From Leyella stercorea (GTDB taxonomy: Bacteria > Bacteroidota > Bacteroidia > Bacteroidales > Bacteroidaceae), in the NCBI RefSeq assembly GCF_019052365.1, contig NZ_JAHQUY010000025.1, positions 1 through 41,680 of the forward strand: 41,680 nucleotides of DNA. The letters are read 5' to 3'. The first letter of the stretch is position 1. Each line of letters opens with the position of its first letter. This document shows positions 15,305-25,859 of the stretch, piece by piece. A model generated the notes under the pieces. That model was not told the origin of the DNA. It did not search any database and saw nothing but the letters and a program-made list of their open reading frames with translations. The position numbers and the translations under genes were made by a program.

Positions 15305-18300
15305 ATGAAAAGACTACAATCATATATACTATTTATATTGTTGCTGTTGGCAACTGTTCTTCCGGCACACGGGCATATTTCCAGAAATATGTTCATGATT
15401 TCCAATCTCAATACAGATAATGGACTGTCCAGTCCTCGTGTCTATTCTATTGTTGAGGCAGAGGATGGTGCTATGTGGATAAGTACTAAACGAGGGGTTG
15501 ACCGATACAATGGGCAATTGGTTTCTAATTACACATTGGCTACAGAAATGCCGTATAGTGATGCCTGTGGCAGAAATATCAAATTGACCCAAGATCATCA
15601 TCGGCAGATATATGCTTACGACAACAAGGGAAAAGTATATATATATAATAAGGTGAAAGATACGTTCGTCTTGAGATGTAATCTTCTGAATATTCTTGGA
15701 GGAAGCATTGTATTGAACGAATTGTTGGTAGATGAAAAGGGCAACTTCTGGTTGGCTATGGATAAAGGTCTTTACTGCTTGTCAGCTTCTGCTGATGGGA
15801 AGGAAATCGTTCGCAAGAAAGCTAAAGGTAGATTTATATTAAAAGATACCTATATTAATCATATCCAGTTTGTTGGTCAGAGACTCTTGATAGGAACTTC
15901 TAAAGATGTATATTGCTATTCGGTAGCTACACAGAAAATAGCAAAAAAAATAAGCGGTAGCTCTGTAGTTTCTTCTTATCATGATATAGAGGGGCATCAT
16001 ATTTGGTTGGGTACTTTTCATGAAGGAGTGAAGGTGGTGGATGATACTACTTGGAAGCCGATCAATTCTATAGCTTTCCATTCTTTACAGAACATTCCGC
16101 AGATTCCCGTACGTTCTATTATTTCATTTAATCATCAAACTGTTCTGATGGCTGTCGATGGAGCTGGTATCTATGCTTATGATAAGCAGAATAAACAAAC
16201 CAAGCTCTTAATGAATACAGATGGACGTCCTGGTAACGTGTTGAAGGGTAATGGCTTATATACTTTGTGCCGCGATCGTTTTGGAGATTTATGGGCAGGC
16301 TCTTATTCGGGAGGAGTAGATTTAGCCATTCCGATGGAACATACTCTGGAATATATTACGCACGAGTATCTTAACAATCAATCGCTGATAGATAATTGTG
16401 TGAACGATGTGTTCCAAAGTCGCGATGGAAAAATATGGTATGCTACTGATAAAGGAGTAAGTATTTATGATTCGCAGACTCATTTTTGGTATCATGGGCT
16501 ATATAATAAGGTGGCACTTACGATTTGTCAGACTGTTGATGGAAAGATTCTGGTAGGTACTTATGGCAATGGTGTATATCAGGTGAACGGCGATGGAACC
16601 AGTATGCCTGCATATTCAGTTCGTAATGGAAAGTTGAAGAGCGACTATGTGTTCAGTCTTTTTGTTGATAGCGAAGGCAATCTCTGGATAGGCTGTTTAG
16701 ATGGTGATATGGCCTGTTTCCCTTCTGGAAAAAATATTTTCAGAGGAGTGGAGAAGGCAGCTTTCTATCTGCCTGTCAACGAGGTACAATGCATTACAGA
16801 ATCAGAGGATAAGCGCAGTATCGCTGTAGGAACTTCGCATGGTTGCTATCTGATAGATAAACATAATCCTATGCACCCACGCCGTTTTTTTTATCCAGAA
16901 CAATATCCCGATAAAGACATTAATTTGTTTGTCAACAGTATGGTTTATCAGAATTCCCGTCATGTCTGGATAGGTACGGATGGTGGTGGACTTTATGATT
17001 ATAATCTGAAGACTAATAAATTAAGAAACTATACTACTCAGGAGTCTTTACCGTCTAATACGGTTTATGGACTTATCAAGGGAAAGAATGGCAAGTTGTG
17101 GTTGAGTACTGATAAGGGATTGGCTTTCATCTTTAAGGGGAAGGTGGTAAATCTCAACTTCTTCAAGGGACTTGAACGTGAGTATAATCGGATGTCTGTG
17201 GCGTGTACTTCAGATGGCAGGATGCTTTTTGGCAGTAATGATGGCGTAGTGGCTTTGGCTCCGATGTTTGCCAAAGGATTGAATTATGCAGCTCCGCTTC
17301 GTATCCATCGTGTTGAGGTGGAAGGCGTAGAGCGTACCGACCAATGGAATAAATCCCTCTTTGAGATGTTACAAGATGGCACCTTGCACCTTGACCATCA
17401 TGAGAATACGCTGATTGTTTCTTTCGAGAGCATCAATTATCAATATCAGCATGACATCCAATATCAGTATTATTTAGAAGGATATGATCGTAACTGGAGT
17501 AAACCTTCCTCTTATCAGTTAGCACGATTTGTCAATTTGCCTCCTGGCAACTATGTCCTTTATGTCAAAGCTATTTGCAGAAGCAATGGTAGAGAATTGG
17601 GAGCAACATCCCTGAACATTTCTATCGCTCAACCTTGGTGGAACACCTGGTGGGCATGGATTGTCTATCTCTGTATTCTGACAGCCATCTTATATTTTGC
17701 ATGGCAGTTTTATAAAGAACGATTGCAGCGCAAGTATTATGACGAGAAAATCAATTTCTTCGTCAATACTGCCCATAACATACGTACTCCTTTGAGTCTC
17801 GTTTTAGCTCCTCTTGTTGATCTGTCTAAAGATTCTCACTTGAGTGAAAAGAGTCGTGTTTTTTTGGATATGGCGCAGCGCAACGGCAATAAACTGTTGA
17901 AGATGGTAACAGAGTTGCTTGACTTCCAAAAAGTAGAACAGTCTGCCGAACAGGTTCGTCTGCAAGATATAGAATTGCCGATGCTTTTACGTTTGCAGAT
18001 GGATAAGTTTGCATTGGCAGCTCAGGAGAAGCATATTCAGCTGTGTCTTGAAACGTGTCCGCAGCAACAGATTCGTTCTGATGTCAAAATGGTGGATCTG
18101 ATATTGGAAAATCTTCTCTCGAATGCTATCAAATATACACCTCAAGGTGGAAAGGTTACGTTGTCGGCTTCTGTTGAAGGAAAGATGGCGCTGATTCATG
18201 TATGTGATACAGGTATTGGTATTCCCAAGGCAGAAATTAAGAGTATCTTCAAGAGCTTCTTCAGGGCTTCTAATGCGGTGAATTCTCAGGAAATGGGAAG

Positions 18301-19360
18301 TGGATTAGGACTGATGCTTACACAAAAGCTTGTAGAGAAATTAGGAGGAAAGCTTAGTTTCGTAAGTGAGGAAGGAAAGGGTACTACTTTCTGTGTGAAG
18401 TTGCCATTAGGTAATGTAACAGATTCTTCCGTTCGGCTTGTTGAGGAAAAGAAAAAAGTTGCAAATGAATCTTCTTTAGCTGAAGACAAGCATGATGAAA
18501 CTTGCCAAACTGTGTCTTCTGCTGTCTTGCAGGATGCTGGTGTTTCAAAGGATACACTTCTTTTTGTCGATGACAATGAAGATCTTTGCAAATATATCAG
18601 AATGACTTTTGGTGATTCTTATCAAGTAGTTGATGTGGAAAGTGCAGAGGCTGCCTTGAAATATTTGAAAGAGGGCGGTGTGTGTGATATCGTTGTTTCA
18701 GATGTCATGATGCCGGGAATGCACGGAGATGAGCTCTGTCGCCGCATCAAGGAAAACAAGGAAACATCATGGCTGCCCGTTATCCTGCTGACTGCTAAGA
18801 TTGGTCGTGACTTTATGATAGAAGGACTCGGACTTGGTGCTGATGACTATATCGCCAAGCCATTCGATACTGCTATTCTTGCGAGTAAGATTGCCAGTAT
18901 TTTGAAGAATCGTCGCCGGTTGAGTCAGTACTATATGGACAGAAGTCTTGCTCTTGTTAGAGGAGGGATGGCTTCTGAGTCTGCTTCTCCCGAGCAGATA
19001 GTGTGCTCTGAATCTTACGAAAATGTGGAAGAAGCTGTTCTGAATCCACAAGACCAGGCTTTTGTAGATAAAGCTACCAGTTTGGTGTTGGCTCATCTGA
19101 GCGATACCGACTTTAATATCGACCGACTCTGTAGAGAGATGGCGATGAGCAGAACGCTTTTCTATGGTAGGCTGAAGACTCTTACGGGGCAAAATCCGCA
19201 GGATTTTATGCGATTGATACGTCTGGAGCAGGCTGCAATCTTTCTGAAACAGGGAGATAGTGTGATGGATGTCTCTGTGAAAGTCGGTTTTGTAAATGTG
19301 AAGTACTTTAGTACAGTATTTAAAAAGCACTTTGGAGTTTCTCCCAGTAAGTATCTGTAA
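15305..19360 (+). CDS. Hybrid two-component system sensor/regulator of the PUL
   Basis: A 1351-aa HTCS protein that senses glycan fragments in the periplasm and activates PUL transcription. In order: signal peptide (1-23); about 14 Reg_prop beta-propeller repeats (about 30-690, with recurring G-x-L-W-I/G-T-x-G-G-G-L elements); Y_Y_Y domain (about 700-775); membrane helix (about 783-803); HisKA with phospho-acceptor H824 in TAHNIRTPLS; HATPase with G-x-G-L-G; receiver with D1133 in VVSDVMMPG; and a C-terminal AraC-type double helix-turn-helix (about 1255-1350). The residue after the acceptor His is Asn, not the usual acidic residue. The gene looks more AT-rich than flanking core genes. It sits directly upstream of the genes it presumably controls. 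Confidence 0.95.
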   Translation: MKRLQSYILFILLLLATVLPAHGHISRNMFMISNLNTDNGLSSPRVYSIVEAEDGAMWISTKRGVDRYNGQLVSNYTLATEMPYSDACGRNIKLTQDHHRQIYAYDNKGKVYIYNKVKDTFVLRCNLLNILGGSIVLNELLVDEKGNFWLAMDKGLYCLSASADGKEIVRKKAKGRFILKDTYINHIQFVGQRLLIGTSKDVYCYSVATQKIAKKISGSSVVSSYHDIEGHHIWLGTFHEGVKVVDDTTWKPINSIAFHSLQNIPQIPVRSIISFNHQTVLMAVDGAGIYAYDKQNKQTKLLMNTDGRPGNVLKGNGLYTLCRDRFGDLWAGSYSGGVDLAIPMEHTLEYITHEYLNNQSLIDNCVNDVFQSRDGKIWYATDKGVSIYDSQTHFWYHGLYNKVALTICQTVDGKILVGTYGNGVYQVNGDGTSMPAYSVRNGKLKSDYVFSLFVDSEGNLWIGCLDGDMACFPSGKNIFRGVEKAAFYLPVNEVQCITESEDKRSIAVGTSHGCYLIDKHNPMHPRRFFYPEQYPDKDINLFVNSMVYQNSRHVWIGTDGGGLYDYNLKTNKLRNYTTQESLPSNTVYGLIKGKNGKLWLSTDKGLAFIFKGKVVNLNFFKGLEREYNRMSVACTSDGRMLFGSNDGVVALAPMFAKGLNYAAPLRIHRVEVEGVERTDQWNKSLFEMLQDGTLHLDHHENTLIVSFESINYQYQHDIQYQYYLEGYDRNWSKPSSYQLARFVNLPPGNYVLYVKAICRSNGRELGATSLNISIAQPWWNTWWAWIVYLCILTAILYFAWQFYKERLQRKYYDEKINFFVNTAHNIRTPLSLVLAPLVDLSKDSHLSEKSRVFLDMAQRNGNKLLKMVTELLDFQKVEQSAEQVRLQDIELPMLLRLQMDKFALAAQEKHIQLCLETCPQQQIRSDVKMVDLILENLLSNAIKYTPQGGKVTLSASVEGKMALIHVCDTGIGIPKAEIKSIFKSFFRASNAVNSQEMGSGLGLMLTQKLVEKLGGKLSFVSEEGKGTTFCVKLPLGNVTDSSVRLVEEKKKVANESSLAEDKHDETCQTVSSAVLQDAGVSKDTLLFVDDNEDLCKYIRMTFGDSYQVVDVESAEAALKYLKEGGVCDIVVSDVMMPGMHGDELCRRIKENKETSWLPVILLTAKIGRDFMIEGLGLGADDYIAKPFDTAILASKIASILKNRRRLSQYYMDRSLALVRGGMASESASPEQIVCSESYENVEEAVLNPQDQAFVDKATSLVLAHLSDTDFNIDRLCREMAMSRTLFYGRLKTLTGQNPQDFMRLIRLEQAAIFLKQGDSVMDVSVKVGFVNVKYFSTVFKKHFGVSPSKYL

Positions 19361-19382
19361 GTCAGAACTTTAATTTCAAAGA

Positions 19383-19426
19383 AAAGGTTTCGGTTTGGAC
19401 GATATGTCTGAATTGAAACCTTTTTT
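19383..19426 (+). terminator. Terminator after the hybrid sensor gene
   Basis: AAAGGTTTC pairs with GAAACCTTT, with partial pairing inside the loop, followed by TTTT. It separates the regulator transcript from the PUL operon. Confidence 0.75.
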
Positions 19427-19461
19427 GTTTGTTATCTAACCCTCTTGAAGTTCCTTTTCTC

Positions 19462-19469
19462 TATCTTTG
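19462..19469 (+). promoter_or_regulatory. Promoter -7 element of the PUL operon
   Basis: TATCTTTG matches TAnnTTTG 60 bp before the GH5 start. There is no good TTTG box at 17-23 bp, as would suit a promoter that depends on an activator such as the HTCS protein. Confidence 0.55.
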
Positions 19470-19529
19470 CAGCCAGAATCTGTTACGCACAGTTTTTAAA
19501 AACCGAAACAATAACAATTTACCCATAAA

Positions 19530-20753
19530 ATGAAAAGGAATTTTTTGACATTTAGCCTCTTTTTAATAGGCATCTTCACATGTTTCTCATGCGAAGCAAA
19601 CACGTTGCAGAATGACCCATCCAAAGGTTCTGATGGCGTATGCGAATCCATGCCTACTGCCCAGCAATGGAATAAAGATGTTGTGGGATGGAATCTTGGA
19701 AATGCGTTTGAGTGCTCAGCTCCTGGTCAGGATGGTGAGTCGATGCAGATTGGCAACCCTGATGGTTCCATCCATGCAGAGACAGCTTGGGGCAATCCCG
19801 TTGTTACCAAGAAGATGATACAAGCTGTGAAGAAGGCAGGTTTCAATGCCATCCGTATTCCAATCCGTTGGCAGTGCCACATTACCAATGCTCAGGCGAT
19901 GAGCATCGACAAGGCTTGGATTGCTCGTATTAAGGAGGTAGTGGGTTGGTGTCTGGATAATGACCTCAAGGTTATCATCAATGCGCATCATGAAAAATGG
20001 CTCGAAAGTCGTCCTACCTATCAATATAAGGAAGAAAACTGCCAAAAGCTTGCGCTCCTCTGGATGAATATTGCCTCTGAGTTTGCCAATTATGACAGTC
20101 GCTTGGCTTTCGCCGGTACCAATGAGGTTCACGTCAGGGACAACTGGAGCAAGCCTACTGCCGAGAATCTCGAAGTGCAGAATGCTTACAATCAGACATT
20201 CGTGGATATGGTTCGTGCCACAGGCGGCAACAATGCCAAACGCCACCTGATCTTACAGACTTACGTTTGCAACCCTTGGTTTGGCATTGAGAATGGAGGA
20301 TTCGTCATTCCGAAGGATACCGAAGGCAATGGCAACAACTATATGAGTGTGGAATTCCACTACTATCAACCATGGAGCTACGCCGGCGATTGCACCTACG
20401 ATTACTGGGGTGATGCCTACAAGGATGCTGGCAAGACACCTGCTGACAACGAGAAGACGATGACGGATTTCTTCGATAAGGTGGTGAATACCTGGAGCAA
20501 CAAAGGACTGGGTGTCGTAATAGGAGAATGGGGAGTTACCGACCACTATAAGTCAAACTCTGTGAAAGTGCATGAAAACATGACTTACTATTGTAAGTTC
20601 TTGACTACGGAGGCTCGCAAACGAGGCTTCTCTACTTTCGTTTGGGACAACAACTACTTTGGTAACGGCTCTGAGAAGTATGGCATCTTCGACCGTTTCA
20701 AGAGTATGAAGGTGAATGCTCCTTGGATTCTTGAGGGAATCTTTCAGAAGTAA
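19530..20753 (+). CDS. GH5-family endo-beta-glucanase lipoprotein
   Basis: Retaining endo-glycosidase that probably cuts beta-glucan chains at the cell surface. The 407-aa protein has a lipoprotein signal with Cys21, then a single GH5 barrel: GWNLGNAFE near the start, IRIPIRW on strand 3, NAHH, acid/base E199 in AGTNEVHV, the HYYQPW substrate block and nucleophile E333 in GEWGVTDH. The pattern is closest to subfamily GH5_4 (beta-1,4-glucanase, lichenase, xyloglucanase) by eye. It is first in the operon, 50 bp before susC. No carbohydrate-binding module is attached. Confidence 0.9.
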   Translation: MKRNFLTFSLFLIGIFTCFSCEANTLQNDPSKGSDGVCESMPTAQQWNKDVVGWNLGNAFECSAPGQDGESMQIGNPDGSIHAETAWGNPVVTKKMIQAVKKAGFNAIRIPIRWQCHITNAQAMSIDKAWIARIKEVVGWCLDNDLKVIINAHHEKWLESRPTYQYKEENCQKLALLWMNIASEFANYDSRLAFAGTNEVHVRDNWSKPTAENLEVQNAYNQTFVDMVRATGGNNAKRHLILQTYVCNPWFGIENGGFVIPKDTEGNGNNYMSVEFHYYQPWSYAGDCTYDYWGDAYKDAGKTPADNEKTMTDFFDKVVNTWSNKGLGVVIGEWGVTDHYKSNSVKVHENMTYYCKFLTTEARKRGFSTFVWDNNYFGNGSEKYGIFDRFKSMKVNAPWILEGIFQK

Positions 20754-20803
20754 TGATATGATAATAAGATGATTATTTTAAACCTATAAAGAAAATAAGA
20801 ACT

Positions 20804-23800
20804 ATGAGAAAGAAAACAAAGTTTCTCGGCATGCTCGGTGCAGGTTTGATGTGGATGCCTACTTCGGCCATCCTCGCTGCCCAGATGAACAATGCTGCTA
20901 TGAGCGTTCAGCAGAACCAAGGCATCAAGGGTACAGTGGTGGATGCCACTGGCGAAACCTTGATTGGTGCAAGCGTGAAGGTGGCTGGTACAACCAACGG
21001 TGTCGTTACCGATCTGGATGGTAACTTTACGCTGAATTGCAAGCCTGGAGCCACACTCGAAGTGAGCTACGTCGGTTACAAGACAATGACCGTGAAAGCT
21101 GCTGATGGTATGAAAATCAAGATGCAAGAGGATGGTAAAGCTTTGAATGAGGTAGTTGTCACCGCCCTCGGTATCAAACGAGACCGCAAGGCTCTCGGCT
21201 ATGGCTTGGAGGAAGTGAAGGGTGAGGAACTCACCAAGGCGAAGGAAACCAACGTCATCAACTCTCTTTCAGGTAAGGTGGCTGGTCTCGTCGTGCAGAA
21301 CACCGCTGGCGGTGCTTCTGGTTCTACACGTGTGCTTCTCCGTGGTAATACGGAAATGGCAGGCAACAACCAGCCTCTCTACGTGGTGGATGGTGTGCCT
21401 TTGGATAATACCAACTTTGGCAGCGCTGGCGAAGCTGGTGGCTATGACCTCGGTGATGGTATCTCTGCCATCAACCCTGACGACATCGAGACGATGAGCG
21501 TATTGAAAGGTCCTGCTGCCTCTGCCCTCTATGGTAGCCGTGCTTCTCATGGTGTTATCTTGATTACGACCAAGAAGGCGGCGAAGGATAAGATTGGTGT
21601 AGAGTACAATGGTTCTTTCACTGTCGATACACAGTTGGCTAAGTGGGACGACATCCAGGAGATATATGGCGCTGGCTACAATGGCGAGCTTCCTAATGCG
21701 AGCACCTCTGGCACCAATGCCAGTTGGGGACCTAAGGCCGATGACTTCATGTTCAAGTACTTTGATGGTGAGGAGCGTCCATTCAAGATGCATCCTAACA
21801 ACGCCTCCGATTTCTTCCGCACAGGTTTCACCACCCAGAACTCTGCCATCCTCTCAGTTAATTCCGGTAAGACGGGTATGCGTTTCTCTGTTACCGATAT
21901 GCGCAACAAGGACATCCTGCCTAACACCAATATGAGCCGTGACAACTTCAACCTCCGTGTGAATACCTCAGCTGGTCCTGTTGATTTCGATTTCACCGCC
22001 AACTATACTCGTGAGAAGGTGAAGAACCGCCCTGCATTGGGAGACTCTCAGAGCAACGTGGGTAAGAACCTCATGACCCTGGCGGGTACCTACGATCAGG
22101 CTTGGTTGAAGCACTATGAGGATGCCGACGGTAGCTACTCCAACTGGAATGGTAACGACCAGTATAATAGAAATCCATACTGGGATCTCTACAAGAACCG
22201 CAATACATCCGACAAGGACGTGTTCCGTTTTACGGGTAAGGCCATCTGGAACATCAACAAGCACCTCAAGTTGCAGGGTACCATCGGTACCGATATCAAC
22301 AGCATGAACTTCGAGGACTTCATCGCCAAGACAACTCCTGGTACTCCTGCCGGAAAGCTTACCGACCAAATCTTCAAAAACCGCACACTCAACGCCGAGA
22401 TACTCGCCCTCTACAACAACTCATGGGGCGACTTCGATGTCAACGCTACCGCAGGTGGTAACATCTTCAAGGTGAACAACAAGACCACTACCAACATCGG
22501 TCTTAACCAGCAGATGAATGGCATCAAGAACATCATGAACTATCAGGAGCAGAATACTCGCGAGAGTATGTACAAGAAGCAGATCAGTTCTCTCTATGCC
22601 AGTGCGAGCCTCGGCTACAAGCATACTTATTATCTGGAGGGAACTCTCCGTGGCGATAAGTCATCTACGCTCCCTGTCAATAACAATACATACGTATATC
22701 CTTCGGTATCTGGTAGCTTGGTATTCTCCGAGTTTATCAAGAACAAGAAGTTCATCAATTACGGTAAGATTCGCGCATCTTGGGCAAAGGTAGGTAGCGA
22801 TACCGATCCATACTTGTTGGCACTCAACTATACCACGGGCAAGTACAGCTACTCGGGTTATACCATCGGTATGATAGCCAACTCAACACAGCCAAACAAG
22901 AATTTGAAGCCTACTATGACAGGTTCTTACGAGGTAGGTTTGGAGATGAAGTTCTTCAACGGACGCTTGGGCTTGGATGCCACCTATTACAACCAGAACT
23001 CCAAGAACCAGATTTTGAGCTTGGCTTCAACCACTACCTCTGGCTATGCTTACCGCCTCATCAATGCCGGTGAAATTCAGAACCAGGGTATCGAGATTGC
23101 CCTCAATGCCCGTGCCTTGCAGATCAAGGACTTCGCTTGGGACTTGGGTGTCAACTTCTCGAAGAATTCCAACAAGGTGAAGTCGCTCACCAATGGCATG
23201 GACTACTTCGAGTTGGCGAAGGCATACTGGTGCGGTGTTTCTGTAGGTGCCAAGGTGGGTGAGAACTATGGAGCTATCCGTGGACACGACTTCCTCTACA
23301 ACGACAAGGGTCAGGTGGTTGTCGATGCAGCTACTGGTCTTCCAAAGGTTGACCAGGAAATCAAGACCATCGGCAACTCTTCTTGGGATTGGACTGGTGG
23401 TTTCTATACCACATTCTCTTACAAGAACTTCCGCCTCTCTGCTTCATTCGATGTGAAGGTAGGTGCCGACATCTACTCTATGTCCATGCGTTCTGCATAC
23501 CAGACTGGTAAGGCAAAGGGAACATTGGCAGGTCGTGAGGAGTGGTACACTTCCGAGGAGGCTCGCAAGGCTTCGGGTATGGACCTTACAGCATGGCGTG
23601 CAGCAGGTAACTGCAAGGGATTTGTCGTAGATGGTGTCATCGACAATGGCGACGGTACTTATCGCAAGAACGACATCGCCGTGAACCCTGAAGATTACTG
23701 GAAGCATGTGGCAAATGGCGTGCAGAGTGCCTTCGTTTACGACAACTCTTACGTGAAGTGTCGTGAGATTACTTTCGGCTATACCTTCCCAGAGAGCATA

Positions 23801-23980
23801 CTGGGCAAGTATGTCAAGGGCTTGACCGTATCCTTCGTGGCTCGTAACCCATTCATCGTTTGGAAGAACATTCCTAACATCGACCCAGACTCCAGCTACA
23901 ACACCTCAGGTCTCGGTCTGGAATTTGGTTCCCTGCCATCTCGCAAGAGTTATGGTTTGAACGTGAACGTGAAGTTCTAA
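20804..23980 (+). CDS. SusC/RagA-family TonB-linked outer-membrane transporter
   Basis: TonB-dependent channel that imports oligosaccharides across the outer membrane with its SusD lid. It has 1058 aa: a signal peptide; a carboxypeptidase-regulatory-like domain (about 41-107, GIKGTVVDATGETLIGASV at its start); a TonB-box-like NEVVVTALG stretch (about 113-121); the plug domain with VLLRGN and Y-V-V-D-G-V-P; and a beta barrel ending in aromatic/charged V-K-F. No anti-sigma (STN) domain is present, which fits control by an HTCS rather than an ECF sigma. It is followed by its susD partner after 58 bp. Confidence 0.95.
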   Translation: MRKKTKFLGMLGAGLMWMPTSAILAAQMNNAAMSVQQNQGIKGTVVDATGETLIGASVKVAGTTNGVVTDLDGNFTLNCKPGATLEVSYVGYKTMTVKAADGMKIKMQEDGKALNEVVVTALGIKRDRKALGYGLEEVKGEELTKAKETNVINSLSGKVAGLVVQNTAGGASGSTRVLLRGNTEMAGNNQPLYVVDGVPLDNTNFGSAGEAGGYDLGDGISAINPDDIETMSVLKGPAASALYGSRASHGVILITTKKAAKDKIGVEYNGSFTVDTQLAKWDDIQEIYGAGYNGELPNASTSGTNASWGPKADDFMFKYFDGEERPFKMHPNNASDFFRTGFTTQNSAILSVNSGKTGMRFSVTDMRNKDILPNTNMSRDNFNLRVNTSAGPVDFDFTANYTREKVKNRPALGDSQSNVGKNLMTLAGTYDQAWLKHYEDADGSYSNWNGNDQYNRNPYWDLYKNRNTSDKDVFRFTGKAIWNINKHLKLQGTIGTDINSMNFEDFIAKTTPGTPAGKLTDQIFKNRTLNAEILALYNNSWGDFDVNATAGGNIFKVNNKTTTNIGLNQQMNGIKNIMNYQEQNTRESMYKKQISSLYASASLGYKHTYYLEGTLRGDKSSTLPVNNNTYVYPSVSGSLVFSEFIKNKKFINYGKIRASWAKVGSDTDPYLLALNYTTGKYSYSGYTIGMIANSTQPNKNLKPTMTGSYEVGLEMKFFNGRLGLDATYYNQNSKNQILSLASTTTSGYAYRLINAGEIQNQGIEIALNARALQIKDFAWDLGVNFSKNSNKVKSLTNGMDYFELAKAYWCGVSVGAKVGENYGAIRGHDFLYNDKGQVVVDAATGLPKVDQEIKTIGNSSWDWTGGFYTTFSYKNFRLSASFDVKVGADIYSMSMRSAYQTGKAKGTLAGREEWYTSEEARKASGMDLTAWRAAGNCKGFVVDGVIDNGDGTYRKNDIAVNPEDYWKHVANGVQSAFVYDNSYVKCREITFGYTFPESILGKYVKGLTVSFVARNPFIVWKNIPNIDPDSSYNTSGLGLEFGSLPSRKSYGLNVNVKF

Positions 23981-24038
23981 TCTCGAAAAAATGAATCAAT
24001 TTCTTTAGAAGAGTTCTAATATATAATAATGTAAGAAA

Positions 24039-25814
24039 ATGAACAATATAATCAAGAAATATATAGGTAAGAGCAGCCTGATGATGGCTTTCGCCCTGAT
24101 GGCAACCGGCACAGCGATGACTTCATGCTCTGATGATACCTTGAGCAACATCAATACCGACAAGACCAAGGTGAGCGAGCTCGACCCTAACGCACAGTTG
24201 ACAACAGCTTTGTTGCAGACTTACGGTGACTTCAGTCTGATGGATACCTACCGTAACTATATAACTGGTTTCCCACAGTATTTCGCTGGTGGTTGGAATG
24301 TAACCAATTACGCTGGTTCTAATTTCAAAGAAGATGATATGTCCCGTCGAGTTTGGGACCGCTATTATGAAATCGGTATCAAGAACCTTGTGGATGCCAT
24401 CAACAATTCTGCTGACAAGGCAAACTTGAATGCGGCACTTCGTATCCATCGTGTCTATCTCACGGCAGTTTTGGCAGATACCTACGGTGACGTGCCTTGT
24501 TCGGAGGCAGGTCTGGGTTATATCTCAGGTATCTCCACCCCTAAGTATGATACCGTAGAGGAACTCTACAGCTGGTTCTTTGACGAACTTGACGCTTGCG
24601 AGAAGCAGCTTGGCACAGGTACCGACCGCATTTCTGGTGATGTCACCAGCATGGGTGGTGATGTAGCTCAGTGGAAGAAGTATGCCAATGCACTCCGTAT
24701 GCGCTACGCCATGCGCATTTCCGATGTTAATCCACAGAAGGCAAAGGAGGAGTTTGAGAAGGCTGTGGCTGCTGGTGCTATCGCCAGTGCTGCCGATGAT
24801 GCTTATATCAAGTATGCTGATTCTCCATTTACCTATTATGATGGAGCCAACGACTACGATTTCCGTGCCAATGCATTGAGCGAGACTCTCTATGGTCAGG
24901 ATGCCACATCGCCTACCATGGTATGCTCTACCTTGTTCTATCAGTTGCAGAATACCAACGACCCTCGTCTCTATCGCATCTGCCGTCACTACTACAATAT
25001 CAAGCGTAGTCAGGTGAAGCCAGATAAAGAGCAGAACATCGACTTGACCGATGATTTCCTGGCTTACTTCCAGAGCAAGGAGCTCGGTGAGGAGCCTTGC
25101 AACCCTGGTGCAGCTTGGTACACAGACTGGATGAATCCAGCTACGGTGGATGACCTTCCTACTTTGAAGAAGTATGCAGAGATAGACGAGAACACTTATG
25201 CCAACTCTGATTATATAGCCCGAGCTGGTCGTCCTTGCCTGAACATCGACTTCGAGATGCCTTCTTGTCCTGGCGACTTGATTAGCTATGCTGAGGTGGA
25301 GTTCCTCAAGGCTGAGGCTGCAACCAAGGGTTGGAATGTAGGTGGTGGTGATGCTGAGAGCCACTACGAGGCTGGTGTTCGTGCCAGCATGGAGTTGCTC
25401 AACAACTACTATCTTACATCCAACAAGATTTCCAAGGAAGAGATAGATGCGTTCATTGCCAGCAATCCGTTGGGTGACAATCCTAAGGAGACCATCAATA
25501 CCCAGGCTTGGATTCTCCACATGATGAACCCTTCTGAGGGTTGGGCTAACATGCGCCGCTCTGACTATCCTGCCATCTTGAATCGTGATCTCTTGACCAA
25601 GAATGGTTTCACTTATACTGATTCTAACTGGTCAATGCCTGTCCGCTTGCAGTATCCTGAGATGGAAGGTCAGTACAACAATGCCAACTACAAGGCTGCC
25701 ATCGACCGCATGGGTGGTACAGACGATTGGCATAAGCGCCTCTGGTGGGACAAGGCTGATGTAAACCTTCAGCCAGACTTTAATCCTCCATTCGGAAAGG
25801 GATATAGCGAGTAG
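24039..25814 (+). CDS. SusD/RagB-family glycan-binding outer-membrane lipoprotein
   Basis: Surface lipoprotein that caps the SusC channel and binds glycan. The 591-aa precursor has a lipobox ending at Cys30 (Thr-Ser-Cys) followed by Ser-Asp-Asp, a surface-export-like acidic signal. The helical SusD body follows, including TPR-like segments around AALRIHRVYLTAVLADTYGDVP. It resembles the SusD-like subgroup with a long Y-G-x-V-P motif. It pairs with the preceding SusC gene. Confidence 0.93.
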   Translation: MNNIIKKYIGKSSLMMAFALMATGTAMTSCSDDTLSNINTDKTKVSELDPNAQLTTALLQTYGDFSLMDTYRNYITGFPQYFAGGWNVTNYAGSNFKEDDMSRRVWDRYYEIGIKNLVDAINNSADKANLNAALRIHRVYLTAVLADTYGDVPCSEAGLGYISGISTPKYDTVEELYSWFFDELDACEKQLGTGTDRISGDVTSMGGDVAQWKKYANALRMRYAMRISDVNPQKAKEEFEKAVAAGAIASAADDAYIKYADSPFTYYDGANDYDFRANALSETLYGQDATSPTMVCSTLFYQLQNTNDPRLYRICRHYYNIKRSQVKPDKEQNIDLTDDFLAYFQSKELGEEPCNPGAAWYTDWMNPATVDDLPTLKKYAEIDENTYANSDYIARAGRPCLNIDFEMPSCPGDLISYAEVEFLKAEAATKGWNVGGGDAESHYEAGVRASMELLNNYYLTSNKISKEEIDAFIASNPLGDNPKETINTQAWILHMMNPSEGWANMRRSDYPAILNRDLLTKNGFTYTDSNWSMPVRLQYPEMEGQYNNANYKAAIDRMGGTDDWHKRLWWDKADVNLQPDFNPPFGKGYSE

Positions 25815-25859
25815 TGTTTAATGTTAAGTTTTATAGGACAATAGATAGAATAATTAATT

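Noticed and set aside
24525..25520. 331-aa open frame antisense to the SusD gene
   Set aside because: Shadow of a clear SusD lipoprotein, with no ribosome site or domain of its own.
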